Positions 63,446 through 64,000 of a stretch of 64,000 nt of DNA are shown here, one piece after another (the stretch's first letter is position 1; each line of letters starts with the position of its first letter). The stretch spans positions 219,664-283,663 of the forward strand of contig NZ_JABJXD010000004.1 in the NCBI RefSeq assembly GCF_019093865.1, read 5' to 3'. The notes under the pieces are model-generated. The model was not told the DNA's origin. It worked only from the letters and a program-made list of their open reading frames with translations, and did not search any database. Position numbers and translations under genes: made by a program. The stretch is from Lentibacillus saliphilus (GTDB taxonomy: Bacteria > Bacillota > Bacilli > Bacillales > Amphibacillaceae).

Positions 63446-63529
63446 GTGAATGTGGCGGAACTGGCAAACGCGCTAGACCCAGGATCTAGTGTCCTTGGAC
63501 GCAGGGTTCAAATCCCTTCATCCGCACCA
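63446..63529 (+). tRNA. tRNA-Leu (CAG), atypical
   Basis: 84 bases with a long variable arm. The anticodon stem is CTAGA/TCTAG and the loop CCCAGGA, giving CAG, but position 33 is C instead of the nearly universal T. The acceptor GTGAATG pairs with CATCCGC with one A-C mismatch and one T-G pair, and the T-stem has a C-T mismatch at its base. CCA is encoded. It may be partly decayed. Confidence 0.8.
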
Positions 63530-63558
63530 TTTAAATTGTTCTTTTTATAACATTATAT

Positions 63559-63643
<85 letters not shown>

Positions 63644-63691
63644 CTTGTTTCATTTAAAACTATAACGCTATACTGAGCGATGCGTCATATT

Positions 63692-63768
63692 GCGCCCGTA
63701 GCTCAATTGGATAGAGCGTTTGACTACGGATCAAAAGGTTAGGGGTTCGACTCCTCTCGGGCGCGCCA
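63692..63768 (+). tRNA. tRNA-Arg (ACG)
   Basis: Acceptor GCGCCCG pairs with CGGGCGC, anticodon ACG in CTACGGA, CCA encoded. A34 would be deaminated to inosine by TadA. Confidence 0.96.
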
Positions 63769-63779
63769 TTTTAATTTTG

Positions 63780-63856
63780 CGGGAAGTAGCTCAGCTTGGT
63801 AGAGCACATGGTTTGGGACCATGGGGTCGCAGGTTCGAATCCTGTCTTCCCGACCA
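63780..63856 (+). tRNA. tRNA-Pro (TGG)
   Basis: Acceptor CGGGAAG pairs with CTTCCCG, anticodon TGG in TTTGGGA, discriminator A, CCA encoded. Its anticodon matches the CCA specifier of the proS T-box at 87-89. Confidence 0.96.
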
Positions 63857-63884
63857 TTTAACAACATAATATTTTTATTTCCTT

Positions 63885-63958
63885 GCGGGTGTAGTTTAGT
63901 GGTAAAACCTCAGCCTTCCAAGCTGATGTCGAGGGTTCAATTCCCTTCACCCGCTCCA
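63885..63958 (+). tRNA. tRNA-Gly (TCC)
   Basis: Acceptor GCGGGTG pairs with CACCCGC, anticodon TCC in CTTCCAA, CCA encoded. Confidence 0.96.
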
Positions 63959-63969
63959 TTCATTGTAAT

Positions 63970-64000
<31 letters not shown>

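Overview
The window is chromosomal DNA of a low- to mid-GC Gram-positive endospore-former lineage, almost certainly Bacillaceae. The reasons are the complete rsbR-S-T-U-V-W-sigB-rsbX operon, the T-box leader on proS, the CssRS/HtrB pair, Shine-Dalgarno sites of the GGAGG type with many TTG and GTG starts, and gene order matching the ydbP/cshA-ydbS-ydbT-ydcA-acpS-ydcC-alr-ndoAI-ndoA-rsbR...rsbX-tex-ydcK-tRNA block of Bacillus subtilis. I cannot name the genus from sequence alone.

Layout. 1-5.7 kb: proline T-box and an archaeal/eukaryal-type prolyl-tRNA synthetase, then glutathione peroxidase, an MFS transporter, a 660-base region without a convincing gene, tRNA hydroxylase TrhO and a small membrane protein. 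5.8-14.5 kb: penicillin-acylase-family hydrolase, holin-like protein, cold-shock protein, a methyltransferase pair, a beta-hydroxyacid dehydrogenase, repeat array 1, an ElaA-type acetyltransferase, a YteA/DksA-like protein and two zinc-ribbon proteins. 14.7-20.3 kb: surface quality-control protease HtrB divergent from its likely regulators CssRS, then TypA. 20.4-25.6 kb: a YkvA-family protein, the arsRBC arsenic operon, a BcrAB-type ABC exporter and a YfhE-like peptide. 25.7-41.8 kb: thiolase, CapA-like lipoprotein, repeat array 4, DUF368/PopT, YdbP thioredoxin, a two-component system with a PepSY protein, a 5'-nucleotidase-like enzyme, an EcsAB-like ABC pair, repeat array 2, a CxxS glutaredoxin, an esterase, DegV and an EamA transporter. 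42-62.5 kb: the conserved cshA-to-ydcK block, with repeat array 3 between ydcC and alr and a PerR-box-controlled catalase between tex and ydcK. 62.5-64 kb: a tRNA cluster (Asn, Ser, Glu, Asp, Gln, Lys, Leu, Leu, Arg, Pro, Gly, and Ile cut by the window end) behind two tandem promoters.

How the parts work together. Stress handling dominates. RsbR/S/T form the stressosome that feeds RsbU-RsbV-RsbW-SigB, RsbX resets it, and a SigB-type promoter overlapping the rsbU stop codon would give autoregulation. KatA and Gpx deal with peroxides, CssRS/HtrB with misfolded exported protein, and arsRBC with arsenic. Envelope genes (alr, PopT, HtrB, CapA, rhomboid, penicillin acylase) and ndoAI/ndoA complete a mostly housekeeping region.

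The most unusual feature is a set of four intergenic tandem arrays with exactly phased 20- or 21-bp units (20, 35, about 35 and about 8 units). They fall into two sequence families, lie outside all recognised genes, have no CRISPR-like spacers, and keep a spacing close to two DNA helical turns. Their function is unknown to me.
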